Positions 29,481 through 38,666 of a stretch of 45,969 bases of DNA are shown here, one piece after another. The DNA is from an uncultured Alphaproteobacteria bacterium (GTDB taxonomy: Bacteria > Pseudomonadota > Alphaproteobacteria > GCA-002720895), in the NCBI GenBank assembly GCA_902607475.1, contig CACLKH010000006.1, forward strand, positions 1-45,969, in the 5' to 3' direction. The notes under the pieces are model-generated. The model was not told the origin of the DNA, made no database searches, and saw nothing but the letters and a program-made list of their open reading frames with translations. The position numbers were made by a program, and so were the translations under genes. The stretch's first letter is position 1; every line of letters starts with the position of its first letter.

Positions 29481-30004
29481 TTTTTTTGCTCTTTTCTTGA
29501 TTTATAAAATAAATTTGTAATAGATTTACTAATTAGCTGATCATCTTTTGTTTCTTTTTCATTTTTTAAGAAATCTTTAATACTTTTAATTGAAATATCT
29601 AAAGCAATTTCTTTAATATCATCTATAGCCTGTTTTTTTGATTGTTCTATTCTGTCGTCTATTCTTTTTTTAAATCTCTCACTATAAATTTTTTCTTCAT
29701 TTAAAAGTCTATTTTCTAAATTTTTTGCTTCTTCATTAGCTTCATTAATTATTCTTTTTTTATCGTCGATCATTTTTTTAAGATTTTTTTTTGCCTCGTT
29801 TAAATTGTTTTCTGCTTCTTTTTTTAATTCTTTTGCTTCATTTATTGTTTTTTTAATTTCATCAATTCTTTTATCTAAAGATTCTATTAATACTTTTTTG
29901 GCTTTTTTAAAAGATAAAACTACAAAGATGAAAAAAGCAATTGCTACCCAAAAAGCTTCACTGTGTAAAAGTTTTATAAAGTTATCATTATGATAAAGTT
30001 CCAC
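29465..30004 (-). CDS. atpF: F0F1 ATP synthase subunit b
   Basis: N-terminal TM then long charged helix; adjacent to b', c and a genes. Confidence 0.88.
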   Translation of the reverse strand: MELYHNDNFIKLLHSEAFWVAIAFFIFVVLSFKKAKKVLIESLDKRIDEIKKTINEAKELKKEAENNLNEAKKNLKKMIDDKKRIINEANEEAKNLENRLLNEEKIYSERFKKRIDDRIEQSKKQAIDDIKEIALDISIKSIKDFLKNEKETKDDQLISKSITNLFYKSRKEQKNYKNL

Positions 30005-30498
30005 TAACTAACCTCTTCTAAATTTTTTTTTATTATTGATTTAAGTTTATTTTTTTGTCCACTTTTACCATTTGATATTTTTCTTATAATTTCTTCAGAT
30101 AAATTTAAAGAAATTTTTTTAATTTCTTTTAATACTTTTTTTTTATTATTAATAATTTCCTGTTCATTTTTTTCTAATTTTTGCTCAAGTCTTTTTTTTA
30201 ATAATTCAGTGCTATTATTTATTTTTTTGCTAGTTGTTTCTTTAAGATGATTAATTATTCCTCTAGCTTCATTTTCTATATTTTTTTTTGTTTCTTCATA
30301 TTCATTATTTATTATTTCAGTATCCTTATACATCTGTTCAGAAATATGAATGTTATTTTTAATTTCAGTCTCACGACTTTTAATGACCGATGATATTCTA
30401 GGTATAATAATCCTAGACATTATTAAATATAATATTAAGAAACTTACTACAAGCCAAAATATTTGACTTGGATAAGTTGTAATTTCCAACTGAGGCAT
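30004..30498 (-). CDS. atpG: F0F1 ATP synthase subunit b'
   Basis: MPQLEITTYPSQIFWLVVSFLILYLIMSRIIIPRISSVIKSRE, typical b' N-terminus; paralogous second b subunit upstream of atpF. Confidence 0.88.
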   Translation of the reverse strand: MPQLEITTYPSQIFWLVVSFLILYLIMSRIIIPRISSVIKSRETEIKNNIHISEQMYKDTEIINNEYEETKKNIENEARGIINHLKETTSKKINNSTELLKKRLEQKLEKNEQEIINNKKKVLKEIKKISLNLSEEIIRKISNGKSGQKNKLKSIIKKNLEEVS

Positions 30499-30516
30499 TT
30501 TTTAAAATTTAAAAAA

Positions 30517-30741
30517 TTATACAAATAGAAAAAAGAATGCAATTAATAAAGCATATAAAGCTACAGCTTCTACTAATGCAAAACCTAACATTCCAATCGG
30601 AAAAACCTGCGGACGTGCAGATGGGTTTCTACCTATAGTTGATACTAAGGCTGCAAAAATATGACCTATTCCTGCTCCAACTCCACCCAGACCAATCACC
30701 GCTAATCCGGCTCCAATTATTTTAGCTGCTTCTATTTCCAT
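30517..30741 (-). CDS. atpE: F0F1 ATP synthase subunit c
   Basis: GAGLAVIGLGGVGAGIGHIF...RNPSARPQVFPIGMLGFALVEAVALYALLIAFFFLF. Confidence 0.97.
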   Translation of the reverse strand: MEIEAAKIIGAGLAVIGLGGVGAGIGHIFAALVSTIGRNPSARPQVFPIGMLGFALVEAVALYALLIAFFFLFV

Positions 30742-30754
30742 ATATTCCTCCTAA

Positions 30755-31477
30755 TTAATGTAGATTAATAGATTCATTTAAATATAAACAAGTTAATATA
30801 GTAAACACATAAGCTTGTAAAAATGCAATAAGAACTTCTAATGCCGTTAAAGCAACGTCAACCATAAGTGGTGCAATGCCAAATATTCCTAAAGGAACTA
30901 TAAAACCTGCAAATATTTTTAACATTGTATGGCCAGCCATCATATTAGCAAACAATCTAACAGATAAGCTTATAGGTCTTGATAAATAAGATATTATTTC
31001 AATCGGTATCATCAAAGGAAGCATTATCATTGGAACACCCTTTGGTACAAACAAACCAAAAAATTTAAAACCGTGTATAAAAATCCCAAGCAAAGTAACA
31101 AGCAAAAAAACAAACATGGCCAGCACAAATGTAACAATTATGTGGCTTGTAAAAGTAAAACTGTAGGGCAACATACCAAGCATGTTACCAAAAAGTAAAA
31201 AAGTGAATAATGTAAATATTAAAGGAAAAAATTTACGTCCTTTATCCCCTATATTATCACTAACCATATTAGCAATAAATTCATAAAAAATTTCCGAAAT
31301 TGACTGAAACCGGCTAGGTATCAAACTTTTATTTTTTATAGATAACAATAATAACAAGGTAACAAAAATAATAGCTAAACTCATGAATAGTGAAGAATTT
31401 GTATATGAAATGTTTGTTTCAAATATCTCCAAAGGTATTAATTCTTTTATCTCAAATTGATGAATAGGATCGGCCAT
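30755..31477 (-). CDS. atpB: F0F1 ATP synthase subunit a
   Basis: LSRPISLSVRLFANMMAGHTMLKIFAGF; ALEVLIAFLQAYVFTILTCLYLNESI. Confidence 0.97.
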   Translation of the reverse strand: MADPIHQFEIKELIPLEIFETNISYTNSSLFMSLAIIFVTLLLLLSIKNKSLIPSRFQSISEIFYEFIANMVSDNIGDKGRKFFPLIFTLFTFLLFGNMLGMLPYSFTFTSHIIVTFVLAMFVFLLVTLLGIFIHGFKFFGLFVPKGVPMIMLPLMIPIEIISYLSRPISLSVRLFANMMAGHTMLKIFAGFIVPLGIFGIAPLMVDVALTALEVLIAFLQAYVFTILTCLYLNESINLH

Positions 31478-31495
31478 AATTAAAAAAAAAATTAT

Positions 31496-31813
31496 TTAGT
31501 GCAATTTATCATTTTTTTTTTTAAAACCAACCTCAAATCCTAATTTTTTTACAGATCTATAGACATTCATGATACCTGCAGCAAAACCAAGAATTAAAAA
31601 AATAATTAAGAAAATTGGTTTAGATTGGAAATAATTATCAAGAAAAATACCGATCACTAAAGCTATAATTATTGCAGATACTAATTCTACTCCTGATTTT
31701 AAATAAACTCCAAAATCTTTAATGTTTTTATTTTTTTTTTGATTTTTAATTTTTGAATTTAAATTCTTTAAGTTCTCAAGTCTTTTATTGAAGTCTTTAA
31801 GTTTTTTTTTCAA
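31496..31813 (-). CDS. atpI: AtpI family protein (AtpI/Fo assembly)
   Basis: Two-TM ORF SGVELVSAIIIALVIGIFLDNYFQSKPIFLIIFLILGFAAGIMNVYRSVK immediately upstream of atpB. Confidence 0.87.
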   Translation of the reverse strand: MKKKLKDFNKRLENLKNLNSKIKNQKKNKNIKDFGVYLKSGVELVSAIIIALVIGIFLDNYFQSKPIFLIIFLILGFAAGIMNVYRSVKKLGFEVGFKKKNDKLH

Positions 31814-31819
31814 AATTTA

Positions 31820-34273
31820 TCAACTTACTTCTCTAAGTTTTTGTGCTTCTTCAAGTTTAACTGAAATTAATTTTGATATTCCAGTTTCAGCCATAGTAAC
31901 ACCATACAATCTATCCATGTGTGCCATGGAAATAGGATTATGTGTAATTATTACAAATTTTGTTGATGTGTCATGGTTAATTTTTTTAATTACTCTACAA
32001 AATTTTTCAATATTTATGTCATCTAATGGAGCATCAACCTCATCTAAAACACAGATTGGGGAAGGATTCTGAAGAAAAACTGCTAAAATTAAAGCTGTGG
32101 CTGCCATGGTTTTTTCACCACCTGATAATAATGTCAAAGTGCTCATTTTTTTTCCTGGCGGTGATGCAAATACTTCTAAACCAGATAATAAAGGATCAGA
32201 TGAACCAACCATTTTTAAGAAAGCTTTACCGCCATCAAAAAATTGTGTAAATAAATTTTTAAAGTTCTGATTAACACCATCAAAACATTTATTTATTTTT
32301 TCCCTACCTTCTTTATTTATGTTTGATATTGTTTCTCTTAATTTTAAAATTGCTTTTTCTACATCAATTTTATCATTAACCATCTTTTCTATTTTTTTAT
32401 TAGTTTCTTTTGCTTCATTTTCTGCTGTAAAATTTATTGGTCCAATATTATCAAATTTTCTTTTTTCAATATTTAGATCATTTTGTAAAATATTCATTGC
32501 AGGAAGATCTTGTATATTAATTTTTTCTTGTTTTATAATATCTTCATTTAATTTTAATGAAAAATTATTTTCACTTTCTTGGTACGCGCTAGTTAAGTCA
32601 TTTTTTAAATACTCTAGATCCGTTTCTAATCTAGTTTTTTCTTCATGACTTTGTATTTTTTTGTCTGAATTTAATTTTATTTTTTCATCTATCTCTTTAG
32701 TTTGTCCTGGATCGATTATAATTTCTTTTTCTAATTGATTAATTTTTTCATTTAAAGAGTTTATTTTTGATTCAATATCAACATTATTTTTATTTATTTC
32801 TTCAGGTTTATTCTCTAAATTTTTTAATTCGTTGTTTGTAAATTTTTCTCTTTCAACTAATTTTTCTAAATGTTTTTTCGTATCATCTATCCTTTTACTC
32901 CATTTTTTGTGTTCTTCCTCAAAATCAAAAATTTTATCTAAATTTGTTAATTTTGAGAAATTATTTTTTATTTCAGTAAATGATGAAAATACACTGTTAA
33001 TTTTTTCAGAAATAATATCAAATGTACTTTTTATTGGATTTATTAATTCTTTATTTTTACTTATTAATTCGTCTATCTTAGAATTTAATTCAGTAGATTT
33101 AGACATAATAAATTCAATTTTTTTAATTTCATTTTCTATATCTTTTTTTAAATTAATAAAATTTTCTTTATCTGCATTTTTTTCACTGGTTGAGATTTTC
33201 ATATCAAGTTCTTTTGTTTCATTAAATATATTTTTTTGTAATTTTGACAAAGAAAAATTTGCATCTTCAAGAAACTTTTTTTCTCTTGATATATCATCTT
33301 CAAATTGTGTTAATCTATTTTTCAAGTTATCTTTTTGAATTGAAATTCTATTAATTTCGTCTAAATTTTGTTGTTTTTCTGCAAGATAATTTTGTTTTTC
33401 AATTTTTAAATTATTTAAATCTTTGTTTTTTTCATTATTTTTATTTAGAAATTTATTTTTTTTATTTTTATAATCTTCAAGCAAGGAATCAATTTTATTT
33501 ATTTCAAAATTAATTTTTTCAAGTCTTTCTTTTTTTTTTGAAATTTTACTTATATTGTTAATACATCTAATTTTTATTAAAGTAATTTCTAAGCTATTTA
33601 TTTTGTCTTTAATAGATTTATATTTTTCTGCTTCTTTTACTTGTTTTTCAAGAGTTTTACATTGATCTTTATGTGTTTTGATAATATCTTCTAATCTAGA
33701 AAGATTTATTTCCGCAGATTTTAATTTTAGTTCAGACTCGTGTCTTCTTGCATGCAGACCAGTAATTCCAGCTGCTTCTTCAAGTAATATTCTTCTTTCT
33801 TCTGGTTTAGAACTAATTAATTTATGGACCTGCCCTTGTGCTACTATAGATGTTGTATCAGGACCAGAAGAAGCATCTGCAAATAATAAATACACATCTT
33901 TTGCTCTTACTATTTTGTTATTTATATAATAAGTAGAGCCTTTTTCTCTTTCTATTTTTCTTTTTATTTCTATAGTTTCATAATTGTTAAACATTTCTGG
34001 AGCTTTCTTTTTTTTATTATCAATAGTAATTTCAATTTCTGCTAAATCATTTTGTGGTCTAATCGATGTTCCATTAAATATTACATCGTCCATTCCTTTA
34101 CCACGCATTTCTTTTGGAGATGTTTCACCCATTATCCATTTTAACGCATCAACAATATTTGATTTTCCACAACCATTTGGCCCAACTATTCCAGTTAATC
34201 CTTTTTCAATATTCAATTCTGTTCTTTCAACGAACGATTTAAAACCAATAATCTTTAATTTAGTAAAGTCCAT
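31820..34273 (-). CDS. smc: Chromosome segregation ATPase SMC (short; no recognisable hinge)
   Basis: N-terminal GFKSFVERTELNIEKGLTGIVGPNGCGKSNIVDALKWIMGE; C-terminal TLLSGGEKTMAATALILAVF, ICVLDEVDAPLDDINIEKF, FVIITHNPISMAHMDRLYGVTMAETGISKLISV. Confidence 0.94.
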   Translation of the reverse strand: MDFTKLKIIGFKSFVERTELNIEKGLTGIVGPNGCGKSNIVDALKWIMGETSPKEMRGKGMDDVIFNGTSIRPQNDLAEIEITIDNKKKKAPEMFNNYETIEIKRKIEREKGSTYYINNKIVRAKDVYLLFADASSGPDTTSIVAQGQVHKLISSKPEERRILLEEAAGITGLHARRHESELKLKSAEINLSRLEDIIKTHKDQCKTLEKQVKEAEKYKSIKDKINSLEITLIKIRCINNISKISKKKERLEKINFEINKIDSLLEDYKNKKNKFLNKNNEKNKDLNNLKIEKQNYLAEKQQNLDEINRISIQKDNLKNRLTQFEDDISREKKFLEDANFSLSKLQKNIFNETKELDMKISTSEKNADKENFINLKKDIENEIKKIEFIMSKSTELNSKIDELISKNKELINPIKSTFDIISEKINSVFSSFTEIKNNFSKLTNLDKIFDFEEEHKKWSKRIDDTKKHLEKLVEREKFTNNELKNLENKPEEINKNNVDIESKINSLNEKINQLEKEIIIDPGQTKEIDEKIKLNSDKKIQSHEEKTRLETDLEYLKNDLTSAYQESENNFSLKLNEDIIKQEKINIQDLPAMNILQNDLNIEKRKFDNIGPINFTAENEAKETNKKIEKMVNDKIDVEKAILKLRETISNINKEGREKINKCFDGVNQNFKNLFTQFFDGGKAFLKMVGSSDPLLSGLEVFASPPGKKMSTLTLLSGGEKTMAATALILAVFLQNPSPICVLDEVDAPLDDINIEKFCRVIKKINHDTSTKFVIITHNPISMAHMDRLYGVTMAETGISKLISVKLEEAQKLREVS

Positions 34274-34274
34274 G

Positions 34275-34868
34275 TCAATTAATTAAATTTTCAATAATTT
34301 TTTCAAAATTTTCATAACTCATATCACTATATTTTTTATTATTAATTATAAATGAGGGCGTTGAGTTTATATTATATTTTCTTTCAGCGAAAGTTCGGGT
34401 ATTTATAATGTTATCAACTATTTGCTCATCTTTAAAACAATTATTAATTTTACTTTCAGTTAAACCTGCTAATTTACCAATGTTTTTAAGTTTATCTATA
34501 AATGTATCATCACTTGTTACCCACTTTTTTTGAGTAGAAAGAATTAATTTAACAAAATCAAAATATTTTTCTTTAGGCGCACATTTTGCAAGTACAGATC
34601 CGAACAATGCTTGTTTATCTAAAGGAAAATCTCTATAAATAAATTTTATTTTATTTGTATCAATATAATTTTCTTTGATTTTAGGATAAATATCTTTATG
34701 AAAATTTGCGCAATGTATGCATGTCATCGATGCATATTCAATAACTGTAACTTTTGCATCTTTATTTCCTAAAAAAATTTCCTCGTTTGTTTTAGCATTT
34801 ATAATTTCATATTTCGGGAAAATGAGGAAAAAGAATATAATTAAAAATTTGCCAATATTGTATTTCAT
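34275..34868 (-). CDS. DsbA-family thiol:disulfide oxidoreductase (signal peptide)
   Basis: VIEYASMTCIHCANFHKDIYPKIKENYI (CxxC active site), STPSFIINNKKY. Confidence 0.9.
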   Translation of the reverse strand: MKYNIGKFLIIFFFLIFPKYEIINAKTNEEIFLGNKDAKVTVIEYASMTCIHCANFHKDIYPKIKENYIDTNKIKFIYRDFPLDKQALFGSVLAKCAPKEKYFDFVKLILSTQKKWVTSDDTFIDKLKNIGKLAGLTESKINNCFKDEQIVDNIINTRTFAERKYNINSTPSFIINNKKYSDMSYENFEKIIENLIN

Positions 34869-34932
34869 TTATTATTTACCACTAGATATAGTATAATTAT
34901 AAAAATTAATATCTTTATGAGCAAGGTTTAAT

Positions 34933-35397
34933 TTATTGTTCAAATAATGTTTTATTGAGTTTTTTTAATGCTGTTTTAATGTTATTTTTTTTAATTTTGT
35001 TAATTACTTTAGATTGAACTTTTTTACCCCTTTTTTTGGTAATTTTATCTTCTTTATAAGCGCCTTTAATACCAAAATCTTGTACCACACTAATTTTCGC
35101 AATTGCTTTATATCCAAAATATTGATTAAGTTTTTCAATTATTTCTTCATTTTTAAACTCTATTTCCATTGACTTTCCTCTCATTGTTTTTAAAAAAATT
35201 ATTCCATTTAAATTGTTTATTTCAGAAAAGACAATTTTTATTGGCCAACAAAATTTTGCTATATCATCTCCAATAATTTCTCTCCATTTTTTTATCAAAG
35301 ATATCTCAACAAAATTTTTTTCTTTTATATTTTTGTCTATAATTTTAGGTAGGCTACTTCCGACCTTTTTAAAATAACTTTGCTTTCTTTCTTTCAT
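34933..35397 (-). CDS. DUF721 / DciA-like protein
   Basis: ISLIKKWREIIGDDIAKFCWPIKIVF...IFLKTMRGKSMEIEFKNEEIIEKLNQYFGYKAIAKI; between dsbA and mutY as in other Alphaproteobacteria. Confidence 0.78.
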   Translation of the reverse strand: MKERKQSYFKKVGSSLPKIIDKNIKEKNFVEISLIKKWREIIGDDIAKFCWPIKIVFSEINNLNGIIFLKTMRGKSMEIEFKNEEIIEKLNQYFGYKAIAKISVVQDFGIKGAYKEDKITKKRGKKVQSKVINKIKKNNIKTALKKLNKTLFEQ

Positions 35398-35445
35398 AAT
35401 TTAATTTTTTTTTAAAATTTCTAATTTGTGATAATATCAAAAAAA

Positions 35446-36462
35446 ATGGCAAATTTAACTGATAACTTATTAAATTGGTATAGTAAAAATAAAAGAAAAC
35501 TTCCTTGGAGACAAAAAAAAAACAATATAAACCCTTATTTTATTTTGATAAGTGAAATAATGCTACAACAAACAAACGTAAATACTGTTATTCATTATTA
35601 TAAAAAATTTATTTTCAATTGGCCAACCATAGAATCCTTATCTAAAGCAAGATTAGACACAGTTTTGTTTATATGGCAAGGATTAGGTTATTACAACAGA
35701 GCAATTAATTTACATAAAACTGCAAAAATTATATGTAGTAAGTATAATGGTAAAATACCAAGCACTTACGATACTTTAATTCAATTACCTGGAATTGGGG
35801 AATATACTGCTAATGCTATTATGGCTTTAGCTTATAATAAAAATACAATTGGCATTGATGTAAATATTAGTAGAGTTATTTCTCGATTATATAATCTAAA
35901 TTTAAATAATAAGAAAGAGATATCTAAAAATCTCTGCAAATTATTGCCAACTAATAGATGCAATAATTTTATGCAAGGATTGATGGATGTTGGTGCAAAA
36001 ATATGTAAAAAAAAAAATATTAATTGTTTAATTTGTCCATTAAAAAAATACTGTAATTTTTATAATGAAAAAAAGAAAATAAAACTTGGTGTTTTAAGAA
36101 ATAAAAAAAAGAAATTTCTATTTGTTTATTTAATAAAATATAAGAATCAAATAATTTTAAAAAAAAGAATAAATACTAAATTTCTTCATGGCTTAATGGA
36201 GGTCCCAAATAATTTATTGGATAGCAAAACTTCTTTAAAAATAGCTAAAAAAAATGCACCATTTGAACTTAATTGGAAAATTGTACCAGGAAAATTGAAT
36301 TCTAAGATTAGTAATTTTGAATTAGAAATTAGATTTTTTCAGGCACAAGTTAAGAAAAAAATTTTTTTAAAAAACGCAATGTGGGTTGATAAGAATAAAA
36401 TCCAAAAAATACCAATCTCAACTTTAATGAAAAATATTTTGTCTTATTTAAATTTTGTATAA
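35446..36462 (+). CDS. mutY: A/G-specific adenine glycosylase
   Basis: LPWRQKKNNINPYFILISEIMLQQTNVNTVI, LPGIGEYTANAIMALAY, FeS ligands CKKKNINCLICPLKKYC. Confidence 0.96.
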   Translation: MANLTDNLLNWYSKNKRKLPWRQKKNNINPYFILISEIMLQQTNVNTVIHYYKKFIFNWPTIESLSKARLDTVLFIWQGLGYYNRAINLHKTAKIICSKYNGKIPSTYDTLIQLPGIGEYTANAIMALAYNKNTIGIDVNISRVISRLYNLNLNNKKEISKNLCKLLPTNRCNNFMQGLMDVGAKICKKKNINCLICPLKKYCNFYNEKKKIKLGVLRNKKKKFLFVYLIKYKNQIILKKRINTKFLHGLMEVPNNLLDSKTSLKIAKKNAPFELNWKIVPGKLNSKISNFELEIRFFQAQVKKKIFLKNAMWVDKNKIQKIPISTLMKNILSYLNFV

Positions 36463-37533
36463 ATCTGATCTAATTTTTTCTCTTAAAACATCTATACTTA
36501 TAGAATCTTGTTTTTCGTATTTATACCAAAATGTCCAGCCATTACATGATGGTAAATTAAGCAAATTAGCAGCAACACTATGTATTGAACCTTTGAAGTT
36601 TTCAGTAATAATTGATCCATCAACCCTAACTTTTGCATGCCATTTTTTTTTAAAATCATGAAGAATGTCTCCTGGTTTTATTAAGTTAAATTCTATTAAT
36701 CTTCCAAAAGGTATTCTTTTTTGCTGTCTTTTTTCATTTGTTTTTAACATTCTCATATTTTTTAATGGTTTAATTAATTCAATTCTTTTTTTAGCAAATT
36801 TTATGTATTTTTTTTCGCTTTCTATACCAATAAATTTTCTATTATATTTTTTTGATACTGCTCCTATAGTTCCTGTTCCAAAAAAAGGATCTAATATAAC
36901 ATCTCCAGGATTAGTTACAGATAATATAATTCTTGTAATAAGAGCCTCTGGTTTTTGAGTTGGATGAACCTTTTTACCTCTATATCTTAATCTTTCTGAA
37001 CCATTACAGATTGGAAACAACCAATCACTTCGCATTTGCAGATCATCGTTAAGTGATTTTAAAAGATTATAATTAAATGTATATTTAGAATTTTTACTTT
37101 TAGAACACCAAATTAAGGTTTCATGAGCATTTGAAAATCTTGTACCTCTAAAATTTGGCATTGGGTTTGTTTTGACCCAAATAATATCATTTAGAATCCA
37201 AAAATCTAAATCTTGTAATATTTTTCCAATTCTAAAAATGTTATGATATGTTCCTATAACCCAAATTGTCCCATCTTCTTTTAAGACTCTTTTAGCAGCA
37301 ATAACCCATTTTTTTGTAAAATCATCATATTCTTCAAAGTTTTTAAATTTGTCCCAATTTTCCTTTACGCCATTTACATTTGTATAATCCGGTCTTTTCA
37401 AATCTTTTTTTAGTTGCAGGTTATAAGGAGGATCAACAAATATTAAATCTACTGAATTTGAAGGTAATTTTCTCATTTCTTCTAAACAATTACCCTGATA
37501 TATTTTATTGGTAGTAGAATTTTTTATTTTCAT
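36448..37533 (-). CDS. ccrM: CcrM-like DNA adenine methyltransferase (predicted GANTC) with C-terminal RAMA-type domain
   Basis: DLIFVDPPYNLQL catalytic motif, HPTQKPEALI, DPFFGTGTIGAVSKKYNRKFIGIE; C-terminal IPFGRLIEFNLIKPGDILHDFKKKWHAKVRVDGSI...NGWTFWYKY. Confidence 0.94.
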   Translation of the reverse strand: MKIKNSTTNKIYQGNCLEEMRKLPSNSVDLIFVDPPYNLQLKKDLKRPDYTNVNGVKENWDKFKNFEEYDDFTKKWVIAAKRVLKEDGTIWVIGTYHNIFRIGKILQDLDFWILNDIIWVKTNPMPNFRGTRFSNAHETLIWCSKSKNSKYTFNYNLLKSLNDDLQMRSDWLFPICNGSERLRYRGKKVHPTQKPEALITRIILSVTNPGDVILDPFFGTGTIGAVSKKYNRKFIGIESEKKYIKFAKKRIELIKPLKNMRMLKTNEKRQQKRIPFGRLIEFNLIKPGDILHDFKKKWHAKVRVDGSIITENFKGSIHSVAANLLNLPSCNGWTFWYKYEKQDSISIDVLREKIRSDLYKI

Positions 37534-37551
37534 TTTGATCCCGATTATTTT

Positions 37552-38166
37552 TTATTTTATCATTTTTGTGATAGGTTTAAAAGATTTTCTATGATGTGGA
37601 GTTATGCCTAATAATTTTATCTTATCAATATGCAATTTTGTTCCATAACCTGAATTTTTATTCCAAAAAAAACCAGGATATTTGTAAGATAATTTTTTCA
37701 TTAAATTATCTCTTATAACTTTTGCAATTATTGAAGCTGATGCAATAGATATAGATTTATTATCTCCGTTTTTTATTGTTTTAACATTTGCTTTAATTTT
37801 TGGAGAATTAATTCCATCTACTAATACAAAATCAGCGCTAATTTTTAATGATGTATATGCTCTTTCCATAGCAATTAAAGAAGCTTGTAGAATATTTTTT
37901 TCTTCAATTTCTTTAACACTTGCTGCTCCTACACCAAATGGAATAATATTTACTAAAATATTATAAAGTTTTTCTCTAATTTTTTTTGATATTTTTTTTG
38001 AGTCATTAATCTTAATTATTTCCGGATGTTTTTTTAAAAAATTTTTCCATAAAGATCTCTTAATATATACTGCAACAGCTACAACAGGACCAGCAAGAGG
38101 TCCTCTTCCTACTTCATCTATTCCAACAACAATATTTCCAAATTTTTCTTCTATATCAAAATTCAT
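37552..38166 (-). CDS. rnhB: Ribonuclease HII
   Basis: VVGIDEVGRGPLAGPVVAVAV, NDSKKISKKIREKL, DFVLVDGI, HHRKSFKPI. Confidence 0.97.
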   Translation of the reverse strand: MNFDIEEKFGNIVVGIDEVGRGPLAGPVVAVAVYIKRSLWKNFLKKHPEIIKINDSKKISKKIREKLYNILVNIIPFGVGAASVKEIEEKNILQASLIAMERAYTSLKISADFVLVDGINSPKIKANVKTIKNGDNKSISIASASIIAKVIRDNLMKKLSYKYPGFFWNKNSGYGTKLHIDKIKLLGITPHHRKSFKPITKMIK

Positions 38167-38666
38167 TATTTTAGTTTTGGAAGAATTTCAATTAAATTAC
38201 ATGGTTTAAAAGCGGAATCTAACTGATATTTTATAATTTCATCCCATGCATCTTTACATGCAGAGGGAGAACCAGGTAATGAAAATAAATATTTGCCATT
38301 AGAGATTCCAGCGCATGCTCTTGATTGTATTGTTGAAGTTTTAATTTTTTTATAACTTAACATTCTAAAAACCTCACCAAAACCTGGAATATCTTTTTCA
38401 AAAAAAGATTTAAATACTTCAGGAGTTATATCTCTTTTAGTTAAACCTGTTCCACCAGTAGCTATAATTACATTTATATTTTTTTTCTTTAACCAAGCAT
38501 TTAAAATATTTTTTATTTCTATTTTGTTATCTTTACATATTTTTTTTTCTAATAAGTTATGATGTGAATTTAATATTTTACTTTTTAATATTTCGCCTGA
38601 TTTATCAGTTTTAGGATTTCTAGTATCAGATACCGTAAGAATTGCTATATTTAATTTTTTTTTCAT
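38166..38666 (-). CDS. moaB: MoaB/Mog-family molybdopterin adenylyltransferase
   Basis: VSDTRNPKTDKSGEIL, IIATGGTGLTKRDITPE, SLPGSPSACKDAWDEIIKYQL. Confidence 0.92.
   Translation of the reverse strand: MKKKLNIAILTVSDTRNPKTDKSGEILKSKILNSHHNLLEKKICKDNKIEIKNILNAWLKKKNINVIIATGGTGLTKRDITPEVFKSFFEKDIPGFGEVFRMLSYKKIKTSTIQSRACAGISNGKYLFSLPGSPSACKDAWDEIIKYQLDSAFKPCNLIEILPKLK

Noticed and set aside
32026-34286. Several + strand ORFs (32026, 32319, 32832, 33678, 33984)
   Set aside because: All antisense to the intact smc gene; Phe/Ser/Leu-rich translations are the mirror of Lys/Glu/Asn coiled coil.
36455-36958. + strand ORFs 36455-36661 and 36665-36958
   Set aside because: Antisense to ccrM; no motif support.
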